Notes under the pieces: generated by a model
What the model was told of the DNA's origin: nothing
The model's input: only the letters and a program-made list of their open reading frames with translations
Databases searched by the model: none
Shown: positions 27,466 to 35,312 of the stretch, in pieces
Position numbering within the stretch: position 1 is the first letter of the stretch
Layout: each line of letters starts with the position of its first letter
Origin: Aminobacter ciceronei
Lineage (GTDB): Bacteria; Pseudomonadota; Alphaproteobacteria; Rhizobiales; Rhizobiaceae
Assembly: GCF_014138625.1 (NCBI RefSeq)
Contig: NZ_JACJHY010000018.1
Location: 87,943 to 151,942, forward strand
Length of the DNA: 64,000 bases
Direction: 5' to 3'
Program-made: the position numbers and the translations under genes

Positions 27466-28227
27466 GGCAGCCTGAACAAGACGTGCGGTACAATCGTCAA
27501 CCAGAGCGAGGACGTCGGACTTCCCCCAGCCCTCTGTGTCGAGCCGCGCCGACGTAGAATTGACGGTCAGCGTGCCGACCTCGAAACCGCTCTCCCGGGC
27601 GATGAAGCCGAGAAGGTGCCCCAGTCCCAGCAGGTTGCCCAGCGTCTTCTGCACGTAATAGTGGTTGCGATAGACTGCGATCATGTGGAGCGAGCCGTTT
27701 CGTTCCGGCTTAAGCTCGATCATGCTCAGGCACTGCCGGTTCAGCGCCTTGCGCATGTCCCGGACGGGGTCAGAGATGACGATTTCGTAGCGGTTCTCGT
27801 AGAACCGGCCAGCACGAGCATCCTTGAGCATACGGATGTTCTCCGCGATCTGGTCGACGTGGCCACCCTTTCGGTCCTCCCAATTGACCATGCGCTCGAA
27901 GTACCGGCCCCACTCGCCCGGCGTGCACATGCGGCGCTTATAGACCTCGAGATAGCGCTCGCGCAGCCCGTCAATGCCGTCACCGCGATCCAGCGCCAAC
28001 GGGAAGATGGTATTGACAACGGTGGCCACGGAATGAGCGCCGTGGGCGCGAAGGAAATGGTCGACGGTCATGATCACCGCGTCTTCCTCTGGATCCGCGG
28101 CAAGAGGCTGCTCGATGTGAAGCATCAGGCCCCCCAACGTAAGATTGGGCTGCGCGCGCAGGCTGCGCGCTGCTTCAACCCACGCGCGCGCGGGCGTCGA
28201 TGCCGCCGGCATCGGATTGTAGAACAT
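27460..28227 (-). CDS. Thymidylate-synthase-family protein with catalytic Cys
   Basis: 255 residues from ATG 28227, set by a strong GAAGGAG ribosome site; a start at 28257 is possible. The second half follows the synthase fold: GGHVDQIAENIRMLKD (121-136), ISDPVRDMRKALNRQC (151-166, nucleophile candidate Cys166), then AVYRNHYYVQKTLGNLLG (184-201, with the conserved Asn198). IARESGFEVGTLTVNS (209-224) follows. The RSxD motif that binds dUMP phosphate is YRNH here, so substrate may differ (dUMP, dCMP or another). Last gene of the ACP-XRE-ImmA-papain unit, overlapping the papain gene by 53 bases. Confidence 0.65.
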   Translation of the reverse strand: MFYNPMPAASTPARAWVEAARSLRAQPNLTLGGLMLHIEQPLAADPEEDAVIMTVDHFLRAHGAHSVATVVNTIFPLALDRGDGIDGLRERYLEVYKRRMCTPGEWGRYFERMVNWEDRKGGHVDQIAENIRMLKDARAGRFYENRYEIVISDPVRDMRKALNRQCLSMIELKPERNGSLHMIAVYRNHYYVQKTLGNLLGLGHLLGFIARESGFEVGTLTVNSTSARLDTEGWGKSDVLALVDDCTARLVQAAA

Positions 28228-28897
28228 CGCCTTCTCCTTCGCTGATGCTGAACCCACCGAACAGGCGTCGGCTCAGATATGTATCCCGGACCCATGCGTG
28301 CCCACTGGCGCCCCAGGCCGAGCCCCAGGAGTTGCGCACTAGAATGAGGTTCTCGCTTCCGAGGCGGCCATGTCCCACCGCAACGACGGCGTGCCCGCGC
28401 TGCCGATCGATCGGCTCGCTGTCATTGGGAAGAACGATTTCGGCGCCGGTCCGCAGCCACGTCGTCGCCGCTGTAAAGGCACCCGAGACAAACAAGGCGA
28501 GAACGACCGGTCTGCTGCGATCCAGTGCGTCCCTGATATTGGCCAGGTCGGCACCGCAGGCATCCGAACCGCAGCGAAACAGCGCGGCCACGCCCGCCGG
28601 AGGGCGCCACGCCGTGGGTGATGGGGGTAGTCCGTTATAGGGCCAGATACTCTCCAGCGGCTGTCCGAGATCGTAGAGGATATGGCGGGTGTCTGGGATC
28701 GTCGTGCCTTCCCTTGGGCCAGTGCCGGCGCGCTGTGCCGCGTGGTAGAATAGCCACTCAACGCACAGCGGATCGGGGTCGGTGCGCGCCTGCTCATGCA
28801 CTGCCGAGGCAGCGAACGACAAGCAGGTCGGACGACGACCCTGATCGCGCACCGGCCCGAGGCTAGACCGCAAGTCCTGCAGCACATTGAGAGTCAT
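28175..28897 (-). CDS. Papain-like (C1) cysteine protease without propeptide
   Basis: 240 residues. The catalytic set of papain is complete: VRDQG with Gln19 for the oxyanion hole, PTCLSFAAS with Cys25, RGHAVVAVGHG with His169, and RNSWGSAWG with Asn189 and Trp191. The protein starts almost at the mature domain, with no signal peptide and no inhibitory propeptide, so it would be an active cytosolic protease unless held by a partner. Its start overlaps the stop of the ImmA/chagasin-like gene (ATGA). I infer a toxic or signal-activated effector. A housekeeping peptidase is less likely given the operon. Confidence 0.8.
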   Translation of the reverse strand: MTLNVLQDLRSSLGPVRDQGRRPTCLSFAASAVHEQARTDPDPLCVEWLFYHAAQRAGTGPREGTTIPDTRHILYDLGQPLESIWPYNGLPPSPTAWRPPAGVAALFRCGSDACGADLANIRDALDRSRPVVLALFVSGAFTAATTWLRTGAEIVLPNDSEPIDRQRGHAVVAVGHGRLGSENLILVRNSWGSAWGASGHAWVRDTYLSRRLFGGFSISEGEGDVLQSDAGGIDARARVG

Positions 28898-29922
28898 GAG
28901 GCCGCCAGAAGCTCCTCGCGCTGGGGCTCGAACAGACCTGCTTCGTCGCTTGTCGCGGTCTTGCAGTAGAGCGTCAGCAGTTGCGGGTCGTCATTGGGTG
29001 CCCAGGGTCTGACCTCGCGCAGCGTCAACAGCCCGGCCAGCGGCCGTTCGGCGTGAGCAAGCACCCGACGGACGGTCGGGCTGCCAATCTGGCCTTCCGG
29101 CACAGGTTCCCGTCCATCGCGCAAAATGGCAAACCCGGCGTCACGAAGTTCGTCGAAGGTCCAGACATAGCCGCTGCCGCTGTCTTCCTTCAGGCGGAGC
29201 AGGAAGAGGTCATCACGGCTGGCCTCGATGACGGCGCCTTCGTCCTGTTCCGTCAGATGCCAGACGTCGACGCGCTGGGCGTTCTTCAAGGCGTAGTCGC
29301 CCAACAGCTGGCGTTTGAGGTCGCGCGGTTCTGCGCTGCGCAGTTGCTGACCCAGGCTGCGGCCGATGACGTGCTCGCGTTCTAGGGCGAACACCGTGGC
29401 CCGGTAGCTGGTGCCGAAGCGCAGCGACGCCTGATAGACGGTCTCCGGGTGCGTGAAGTGGTGAGGCTCCCAGCCACGCAATTCCATCTGCTCCTTGATC
29501 AGGTATGGCGGAAGCAGGAAGTAGGATGCGAACGCATCAGCCTCGCGTTCCTCCGGTGGCACTCGAGGTGCTCTAGCGCCATCGCTGGCCCAGGGCGCGC
29601 GTCGCAGGATGCCCTCGTCGTCGGCATGCGGATCATGACCGAGGACCAGGTGGCCCAGCTCGTGCGCCGCGGTGAAACGCTGCATGCCAAGCGGCCGGCG
29701 GGTGCTCAGGATGATCCCGGCGACACCCTCTTCGCGGATGAAGGCGCCGAGGAGCGGCTCAAGCGGCTGGAACATCAGCGTCGCCCCGGAGCGGGCGATG
29801 CATCCGAACACATCCACCCGCTGGGCGCGGGAGGCACCGACATCAAGGCGCAGATCGCGTTGCAGCCGCTTGGCCCCGCGGATGCCGCGAAGGATGGATT
29901 CGCGCTCGCTACGACCGACCAT
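28894..29922 (-). CDS. ImmA/IrrE metalloprotease with C-terminal chagasin-like inhibitor domain
   Basis: 342 residues from ATG 29922 (14-base overlap with the XRE gene). Residues 60-145 are an ImmA/IrrE peptidase: FTAAHELGH gives zinc ligands His87 and His91 with Glu88, and EREADAFASYFLLP supplies the third ligand, probably Glu127. Residues about 225-325 match the pattern of chagasin (I42) inhibitors of papain-type proteases. EDSGSGYVW (246-254) fits the NPTTGYxW loop, GQIGSP (277-282) the middle loop, and LREVRPW (301-307) the RPW loop. The next gene encodes a papain-like protease, the natural target. The inhibitor assignment is by eye and needs structural confirmation. Confidence 0.7.
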   Translation of the reverse strand: MVGRSERESILRGIRGAKRLQRDLRLDVGASRAQRVDVFGCIARSGATLMFQPLEPLLGAFIREEGVAGIILSTRRPLGMQRFTAAHELGHLVLGHDPHADDEGILRRAPWASDGARAPRVPPEEREADAFASYFLLPPYLIKEQMELRGWEPHHFTHPETVYQASLRFGTSYRATVFALEREHVIGRSLGQQLRSAEPRDLKRQLLGDYALKNAQRVDVWHLTEQDEGAVIEASRDDLFLLRLKEDSGSGYVWTFDELRDAGFAILRDGREPVPEGQIGSPTVRRVLAHAERPLAGLLTLREVRPWAPNDDPQLLTLYCKTATSDEAGLFEPQREELLAAS

Positions 29923-30289
29923 TACCAGCGACCTTCGACCTGGAGCGCAGGAACTCGGCAAATCGCTGGAGCTCCTGGCGATCGTTGTCCGACAGAGCGC
30001 TCGCGGTGCGTGCCAGGAACGCTACATCAGCTGGTACCGCAGCCTCCGGCTCCTCGCCGGTAAACCAAGTCACCGGACGCTGATACAGTCGGGCAAGCTT
30101 CTTCAACTCGATGGCGCTGACGCCGCGGCGACCGTTCTCGATTTCGGAAACAGCGGTGCGCGGTAGCTCCATGTGTTGCGCAACCTGCTCCTGCTTGAGC
30201 CCGACATATTCCCTTGCTTCACGCAACTTTGCGCCGAGGATCACGCCCTCATCCTCGGCAACGGCGAAGCCCATCCGTTCAGCTGTCAT
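29909..30289 (-). CDS. XRE-family helix-turn-helix regulator
   Basis: 126 residues. The Cro/C1 helix-turn-helix lies at residues 18-72 (LREAREYVGLKQEQVAQHME, LPRTAVSEIENGRRG, IELKKLARLYQ). A short C-terminal part follows (RTASALSDNDRQELQRFAEF). XRE repressors are commonly encoded just before ImmA/IrrE proteases that cleave them upon a signal. It overlaps the ACP-like gene (ATGA) and probably binds the TGTCGGAA palindrome at the operon promoter. Confidence 0.85.
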   Translation of the reverse strand: MTAERMGFAVAEDEGVILGAKLREAREYVGLKQEQVAQHMELPRTAVSEIENGRRGVSAIELKKLARLYQRPVTWFTGEEPEAAVPADVAFLARTASALSDNDRQELQRFAEFLRSRSKVAGNGRS

Positions 30290-30591
30290 GACACTTGCTC
30301 TCCTTCCGGCTGCTCTTGCGCCTGCTGCTTGTCCAGCAATTCCACGACACGCTGGACGAAAACAGCGACGCAGGTATTCTCATCATCAAAACCGCCTGGC
30401 GGCATGGCGGCCTCGGGCAGCTTGACGTTGAACTCTTCTTCGATCCGGATGGCGATCGAAACCATGATCAGGGAATCGACCTGAGGCTCCCATCCCGCCT
30501 TCCGGGTGGGGCGGTCGGCCTGCGCGCTCCGGATCTCGTCGCGGATTATCGCTTCAATTGCGGTGGTCGAAACAGTCATTGGCGGTCTCAT
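30286..30591 (-). CDS. Acyl-carrier-protein-like protein
   Basis: 101 residues from ATG 30591. The central stretch PQVDSLIMVSIAIRIEEEF has the ACP form DSL-x-hydrophobic-xx-hydrophobic with an acidic helix II. Ser40 is the expected 4'-phosphopantetheine site, and VKLPE plus a C-terminal helix (CVAVFVQRVVELL) complete the fold. No ketosynthase, ligase or transferase lies nearby, so it would need host enzymes for loading. Being first gene of a regulator/protease operon is unusual for an ACP and suggests a sensor or carrier role (inference). Confidence 0.6.
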   Translation of the reverse strand: MRPPMTVSTTAIEAIIRDEIRSAQADRPTRKAGWEPQVDSLIMVSIAIRIEEEFNVKLPEAAMPPGGFDDENTCVAVFVQRVVELLDKQQAQEQPEGEQVS

Positions 30592-30599
30592 GTCTCGAA

Positions 30600-30638
30600 T
30601 TCCGACACACATATAGTGCATGTCGGAAATTCCGACAA
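30600..30638 (-). promoter_or_regulatory. Promoter with XRE-type operators for the ACP operon
   Basis: On the minus strand TTGTCG (30638-30633), 17 bases and TATATG form a good sigma-70-type promoter about 20 bases before the ACP start. TGTCGGAAATTCCGACA (30621-30637) is a perfect 17-bp palindrome over the -35. The half-site TTCCGACA recurs at 30600-30607, just after the -10. This layout fits autorepression by the XRE protein. Confidence 0.7.
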
Positions 30639-30719
30639 GAGCTAATGCCGCAGAGATTTGGTTGAGTTTGACGAACTGGTCCGCCTCCAAAGTGCCATCC
30701 TAGACGCCAGCGCACCGAT

Positions 30720-32081
30720 TCAGACCGGCGCGCCGGCGGACGCGGCCGGGTCAGCGACCATTGGAAACGCTGCCTCCGGGAAGCCACGTTCCGCGTAGTT
30801 GGAGTATGGTCCTGAATAGCCAATGAGGTGAAACACCATGCCATGCATAAGACGATACACCCGATGCAGTTGGTCGAACCGCCGCTGCAACTCGTTGTCC
30901 TCCAAATCGCTGGTGGTGATTTGGCGGGTGTGAACCGCCGTGTTGCGGACGCGCACCCATGCGGCGATATCGTTCTTCGACACCGCCCCGCGGTTCACAA
31001 GCCCCATCATTCGATCTTTCGGCCGGACCATCTCGAGCCCGCCGAGCATGCCGCCGATCCGGTTGACCAGGGTCTCGGGATAGCTGCGCTCACCCAGCCA
31101 TGCCGTCAGTTCCTTCCGCAGCGTTCCATAGTCGACGGTCTCAGACGGCACTTCGGCCGGTATCAGGTTCGCAATCCCCTCGACCGCGACCGACAGGCCG
31201 ACCTCCCAAGCTTCGAGCGAGTTTGCGCTTGCTTGACGCGCATGCGCCAGGTGCGCCGAGCAGGGATGCCACGCATCGGCGATCGGCGCCGCGAGCGCGT
31301 ATCGCAGGTAATGCTGCAACAGCGTGATGATCGGCGCCGTGTTGCCTGGGCTGCGGGTATTGAGGGGCGGGTACGGATTGATTCTGGACGGCCGGGTGCC
31401 CGTCGCGCGCAGCTCGGCGGTCCGCTTTCCGTCACCCGCGCTGTCGGAGATGTCGACGTGCAGATCGAGGCTAAGCACGAACTGCAGCGCCTCCACCAGG
31501 CGCATCTCAAGGGAAGCAGGCAGGCCCCCCTGAGAGCTCGCGGTGACGACGACAGCCTCGTCTGCACCGCGCTCAATTGTCAGAGCCAGCCGTTGGCCCT
31601 CGGAATATTCGATGTCATGTGCTCCGAACAACGCAGTCCAGTTCCGCTCCCGTTGGCCGAAGAATTCCAGCCGCAACCGTGAAGCAGAATCCCGCCAGCC
31701 CAGCCGCCGAATGAAGCGACGTGGTGCGAGGGTCATGACACTGGCATCGGTCACGAAGGAGATCGATGACCCCAGAAGTGACGGGCTGGCTTCCCACTCG
31801 TGTCCGGCATGGTCGATCGCCGATGTCCGATAGTGGTCGTCTTCGCCATACAGGCTTCCCGAGCTCGACCGCATCTGCCGATTGAACGCCGCGATTCCCA
31901 TCTGTGGTGTCGTTGCCGCATAGCATTTGACTTCCAGCTTCCCGCTGGCGTCCTGTCTGAAGTATCCCGGCCCGGTATAGGTAACAGGCTCCGTTTCAGT
32001 GCATTGCGCGATCGTGATCGTCGCGAAATCGAGTTCGAGCTCCTTGCGTCGAAAGGCTTCCGCGGCCTTCTCAAATTCCAT
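30720..32081 (-). CDS. HEPN-domain protein, ApeA-like candidate RNase
   Basis: 453 residues from ATG 32081, behind GGGGGTG. The N-terminal 250 residues are beta-rich and unassigned (VTYTGPGYFRQDASGKLEVK; APRRFIRRLGW). The C-terminal 200 residues are helical and hold RNTAVH (Arg379-Asn380 to His384), the RNxxxH form of the HEPN RNase catalytic motif. The plan of beta N-domain plus C-terminal HEPN resembles the single-gene abortive-infection protein ApeA, but I cannot confirm the N-domain. It ends 80 bases before the ACP-operon promoter, same strand. Codons and GC resemble neighbours. Confidence 0.55.
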   Translation of the reverse strand: MEFEKAAEAFRRKELELDFATITIAQCTETEPVTYTGPGYFRQDASGKLEVKCYAATTPQMGIAAFNRQMRSSSGSLYGEDDHYRTSAIDHAGHEWEASPSLLGSSISFVTDASVMTLAPRRFIRRLGWRDSASRLRLEFFGQRERNWTALFGAHDIEYSEGQRLALTIERGADEAVVVTASSQGGLPASLEMRLVEALQFVLSLDLHVDISDSAGDGKRTAELRATGTRPSRINPYPPLNTRSPGNTAPIITLLQHYLRYALAAPIADAWHPCSAHLAHARQASANSLEAWEVGLSVAVEGIANLIPAEVPSETVDYGTLRKELTAWLGERSYPETLVNRIGGMLGGLEMVRPKDRMMGLVNRGAVSKNDIAAWVRVRNTAVHTRQITTSDLEDNELQRRFDQLHRVYRLMHGMVFHLIGYSGPYSNYAERGFPEAAFPMVADPAASAGAPV

Positions 32082-32387
32082 AATCACCCCCCGTTCGACC
32101 GAGCCCCGTTCAAATAGGCATTCGTCACGAAATCGTCCACGCGGCGGGGATCCACGTGGCACTGCTCCAGTCTATGAGGAGGTCCGAGCCGAGATATTGC
32201 GCCGTAGGCTAAGACTCGCCGAGATCACGGTCGCACAACGGCTACGCGCACGCGGACAGCGTTCGTTGGCCGAAGCGTTTCGAAATTATGTGGTGGAAGC
32301 CGATCCCGTCCGCGCTAATGGGATAAACGCAGCGAAGATGACGCTCAAACTCGCGTTAGAAGTTGGAAGTTGTGGTCAGCTCGGCGA

Positions 32388-32643
32388 ACTGCGCAACCGC
32401 TTTGCCGAAACCATGGCTTACGGGGCGTCCGGCCTCAACCTCGTCGTCAATGCCAACATCTTGTGGAACACCGTCTATCTCAGCTGTGCCGTCGGTTATG
32501 TCCGAGGTCAGGGTATCGTTATCCCAGAGGAATTACTCTCCCAGGTCGCACCGCTCCCATGGGTCCATATCGCACTCACCGGTGACTATCTCTGGAGCGA
32601 ACTTGACCGACCCCTCGAACGATGCAGGCGCGATCCGCGCTAA
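32388..32643 (+). pseudogene. tnpA: 3' remnant of a Tn3-family transposase
   Basis: About 85 codons match the end of Tn3-type transposases: NRFAETMAYGASGLNLVVNA, NILWNTVYLSCAV and PEELLSQVAPLPWVHIALTG are the conserved C-terminal stretches. The other roughly 900 residues of TnpA are missing; upstream the frame stays open to about 32158 but loses resemblance. No intact terminal inverted repeat was recognised. It marks an old Tn3 insertion at the right edge of the accessory island. Confidence 0.8.
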
Positions 32644-32738
32644 CCGCTTCAATCCAAGCAACATCAGATTCCCTTAGCGGGTATTAGCAATACCCCCGGA
32701 GCCCTTTGCAGTCGATGAGTGCCAGCGGCACGGGTTAC

Positions 32739-35312
32739 CTATGCGTCCTCGGTGCTCAGTTCGGCAATGTCTGTCGTCTCTTTGGCCACCACGGTGTCGT
32801 AGAGACCGTAGTGGGTCAATCCCTTATGGCTTTCGATACCTGTGTAGCGAAGGGAGGCATCTTCATAGCGGCGGAATGCGAAAACTGCTTCGTTCATCCG
32901 CTCGGTGTTGAACACCTTCAGCCGAACCAGGAGATGGAAGTCCGCTACCGTCAAACCCGTTACGGTCAAAAATAGATCCGGCTCGATCTTGGTGATGACA
33001 TCCTGAAGCGTGTTTTCGCGAAAGTCTGTGAGATACATGAAGGCCGGAATGCGGGTAGCGAATTTGATTAGCTTTTCCTGAACGAGCTTGCGCTTGGATT
33101 TGTATTCCTTCTCTTCATCGCTCAGCTCTTTCTTCTCTTTTCTGGATAGCCCACCGTCCTTGGCTTTCTGCTTGAGCTCCTTGACCTTGTCGCTCTTGTT
33201 GATGATCGTTTCGATGATGTTGTCGCCCAGCGACCGCCAGCCTTCAATGCGTTCGACGGCGGCCATCGCCTCGGCACTGTCCAGGACGCGGCCCAGCGTG
33301 TCATTGTCCACATTGACGAGCAGCGCGGATTCCCATTTGCGGGCGAGCAGAGTGGCCGATGTTCCGGCCATCGCCATATCAAGGATTCCGCCAGCATCGA
33401 TCTGCATCATGTTTGCACCGTCATAGGCGAGCACGGGCAAGAACGAGACGAGATCTCGTACGGCATTCTCTGGGTTCGCCTCGCCCGGAGAGAGGCCAAT
33501 GCCGTATTCCGACAACTGCCGTAGGGCACGGGTCGGCGCGAAGTCAAACACGAAGCAAACAGGCTTGAGGACTTCTTCCTCATTTGGGTTGTCGCCGTCG
33601 GGATTCTTGATCGACCACGGCGATTGGACTCGAAACGCGGCCTGAAAATACGTCTCCGGCGATTTGAGATTGCGCAGCATCAGGATCGAGGACCATTGCG
33701 CCACCGTCACGCCCGTAGTCAGCTTGCCGCAGGAGAGCGTGATCGTCTTCGCGTCGAAGCCGTTTCCGATTGCGTCTCGAACTGGTGGAAGGGCTTCGAG
33801 ACCGATGCCCGCAGATGCGCCTGCCGCAACGACGACATCATAATCGTGCCAGAAGACGTTTTGTTTCTCGGCCAGCAGGTTCGCCATTGCATGACAGGCC
33901 GCGACGTTGGGCAGGAACCAGAATGAGTGCTGGAGGTAGGGGAGAAGACGGACGTCCGAGTACGGAAATGGCGGCCGCGTCCCCGACTTCAGGCTTTCCA
34001 CCGCTTGCGGCGCGTAACCTCCACGGATGATGTCGAGCCATTTTTGGACATCAGTTTTGTGTTTGAAGGTTGCAGCTTCGCCCGTGCCTGTGGCTGCGAA
34101 GAATGCGTTCAGATCGAACTCGTCGAACTCGCCCGCACTGGCGATTGCAAGCAGTTCGTCAGGCATCTGATAGGTGAGAAGCCGCATTTGCGGCAACGCG
34201 CCGTAGGGGTTCCGCGCGCCAGGATTCTCGGCCGCGAATTTCTCTTTGGCACGCTGCTCGTCGGTGTAGGTCCAGTTGAAAATTTGTTCCTCGATGAACT
34301 CGCCCGTTGCCAATGCCTTGAACGGGGTGCCGGACAGATAGAGGTAGGCCCTGGTGGTGATCGGGAGGAATTCCGCCTCGTTTTCCGATAGCACATTGAG
34401 GTCTTCGTTCACGTTTTCCAGGTCGACATTGTATTCCAGCTTGGCTTCCCGGTTAGCGTCGTCTTCGCCTTCGAACAGCTCTTTGGCGGTCTCCCGCCAT
34501 GCACCGAAGTGGTATTCGTCGAAGACGACGAGATCCCAATTGATCGTGTGGATCCATCCATTTTTGGCTTTGATATTTCCGAATTTGTCGCGCCCGAGCA
34601 GGTCCTGGAAGGATCCGAAATAAACTAGCGGCTTCTTGTCGTCGATCTGGCTCGGATCACGCTCCGAATTGCGTGACAGATATTGCCATCCGTCGAAATC
34701 CACATGGGATTCGAGATCGGTTTGCCAGGCGTCCTCGACTGCGGGTTTGAAGGTCAGCACCAACATCCGCTTGGCACCGAGTTTTTTCGCCAACTGATAG
34801 GACGTAAACGTCTTTCCGAACCGCATTTTAGCGTTCCAGAGAAAGCGTGGAACGGCATTCGCATCCTGCCGCCAGCGGGATTGGAAATATTCGTAGGTCT
34901 CGTCGACCGCCGCAGCCTGTTCTTTGCGAAGCGGGAACGTTTCGTGATGCGTGCCCGTAAACTGCTGACCGGTCCGTAATTCGGCCAGCACCGTCTTCAC
35001 GTCGGCTACCTTGCAGCGCATCCATTCGAGCTGCTGGTTGGCGAATCCCTTGCGCTTGAGAGCCTCGCGCACAGCATGATCGGTGATGATCGAGCCGTCG
35101 TCGCGCGTGGCATCCTCATCGAGCTCGATCACGTAGTTCGTAATCGCGGCCGTCTTCAACTGCTCGGCGATCCGCTGCTTCACGTCGCGGGTCGTCTGGC
35201 CGACTTTCAGCAAGCCATCATGCGCGGCATCAGCGATAGCATACGCATAGATGCGCGGGCGCGCTTCCGGCTTCGGAGTGAGGACTTCCTCTATTGTCGG
35301 CTTATTCATCAC
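32739..35312 (-). CDS. DEAD/DEAH helicase with N-terminal GIY-YIG/T5orf172-like domain
   Basis: 857 residues. Residues about 18-95 resemble the GIY-YIG family of T5orf172 type (RIYAYAIADAAHDGLLKVGQ, then QRIAEQLK and IITDHAVREALKRKG). An SF2 helicase follows: motif I AKMRFGKTFTS near 165, motif II VVFDEYHFG near 265, and SCGKLTTGVTVAQWSSILML as the C-terminal motor part. Nuclease-helicase chains of this sort are the cutting or translocating subunits of restriction systems. It overlaps the methylase gene 35302-36897 by eleven bases, so the three genes form one unit. Target unknown. Confidence 0.8.
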   Translation of the reverse strand: MMNKPTIEEVLTPKPEARPRIYAYAIADAAHDGLLKVGQTTRDVKQRIAEQLKTAAITNYVIELDEDATRDDGSIITDHAVREALKRKGFANQQLEWMRCKVADVKTVLAELRTGQQFTGTHHETFPLRKEQAAAVDETYEYFQSRWRQDANAVPRFLWNAKMRFGKTFTSYQLAKKLGAKRMLVLTFKPAVEDAWQTDLESHVDFDGWQYLSRNSERDPSQIDDKKPLVYFGSFQDLLGRDKFGNIKAKNGWIHTINWDLVVFDEYHFGAWRETAKELFEGEDDANREAKLEYNVDLENVNEDLNVLSENEAEFLPITTRAYLYLSGTPFKALATGEFIEEQIFNWTYTDEQRAKEKFAAENPGARNPYGALPQMRLLTYQMPDELLAIASAGEFDEFDLNAFFAATGTGEAATFKHKTDVQKWLDIIRGGYAPQAVESLKSGTRPPFPYSDVRLLPYLQHSFWFLPNVAACHAMANLLAEKQNVFWHDYDVVVAAGASAGIGLEALPPVRDAIGNGFDAKTITLSCGKLTTGVTVAQWSSILMLRNLKSPETYFQAAFRVQSPWSIKNPDGDNPNEEEVLKPVCFVFDFAPTRALRQLSEYGIGLSPGEANPENAVRDLVSFLPVLAYDGANMMQIDAGGILDMAMAGTSATLLARKWESALLVNVDNDTLGRVLDSAEAMAAVERIEGWRSLGDNIIETIINKSDKVKELKQKAKDGGLSRKEKKELSDEEKEYKSKRKLVQEKLIKFATRIPAFMYLTDFRENTLQDVITKIEPDLFLTVTGLTVADFHLLVRLKVFNTERMNEAVFAFRRYEDASLRYTGIESHKGLTHYGLYDTVVAKETTDIAELSTEDA

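Noticed and set aside
32670..32705. Possible Tn3 terminal inverted repeat after the TnpA stump (CTTAGCGGG to CCCCC)
   Set aside because: Length and spacing do not fit a 38-bp repeat, and no partner copy was found near the recombinase.
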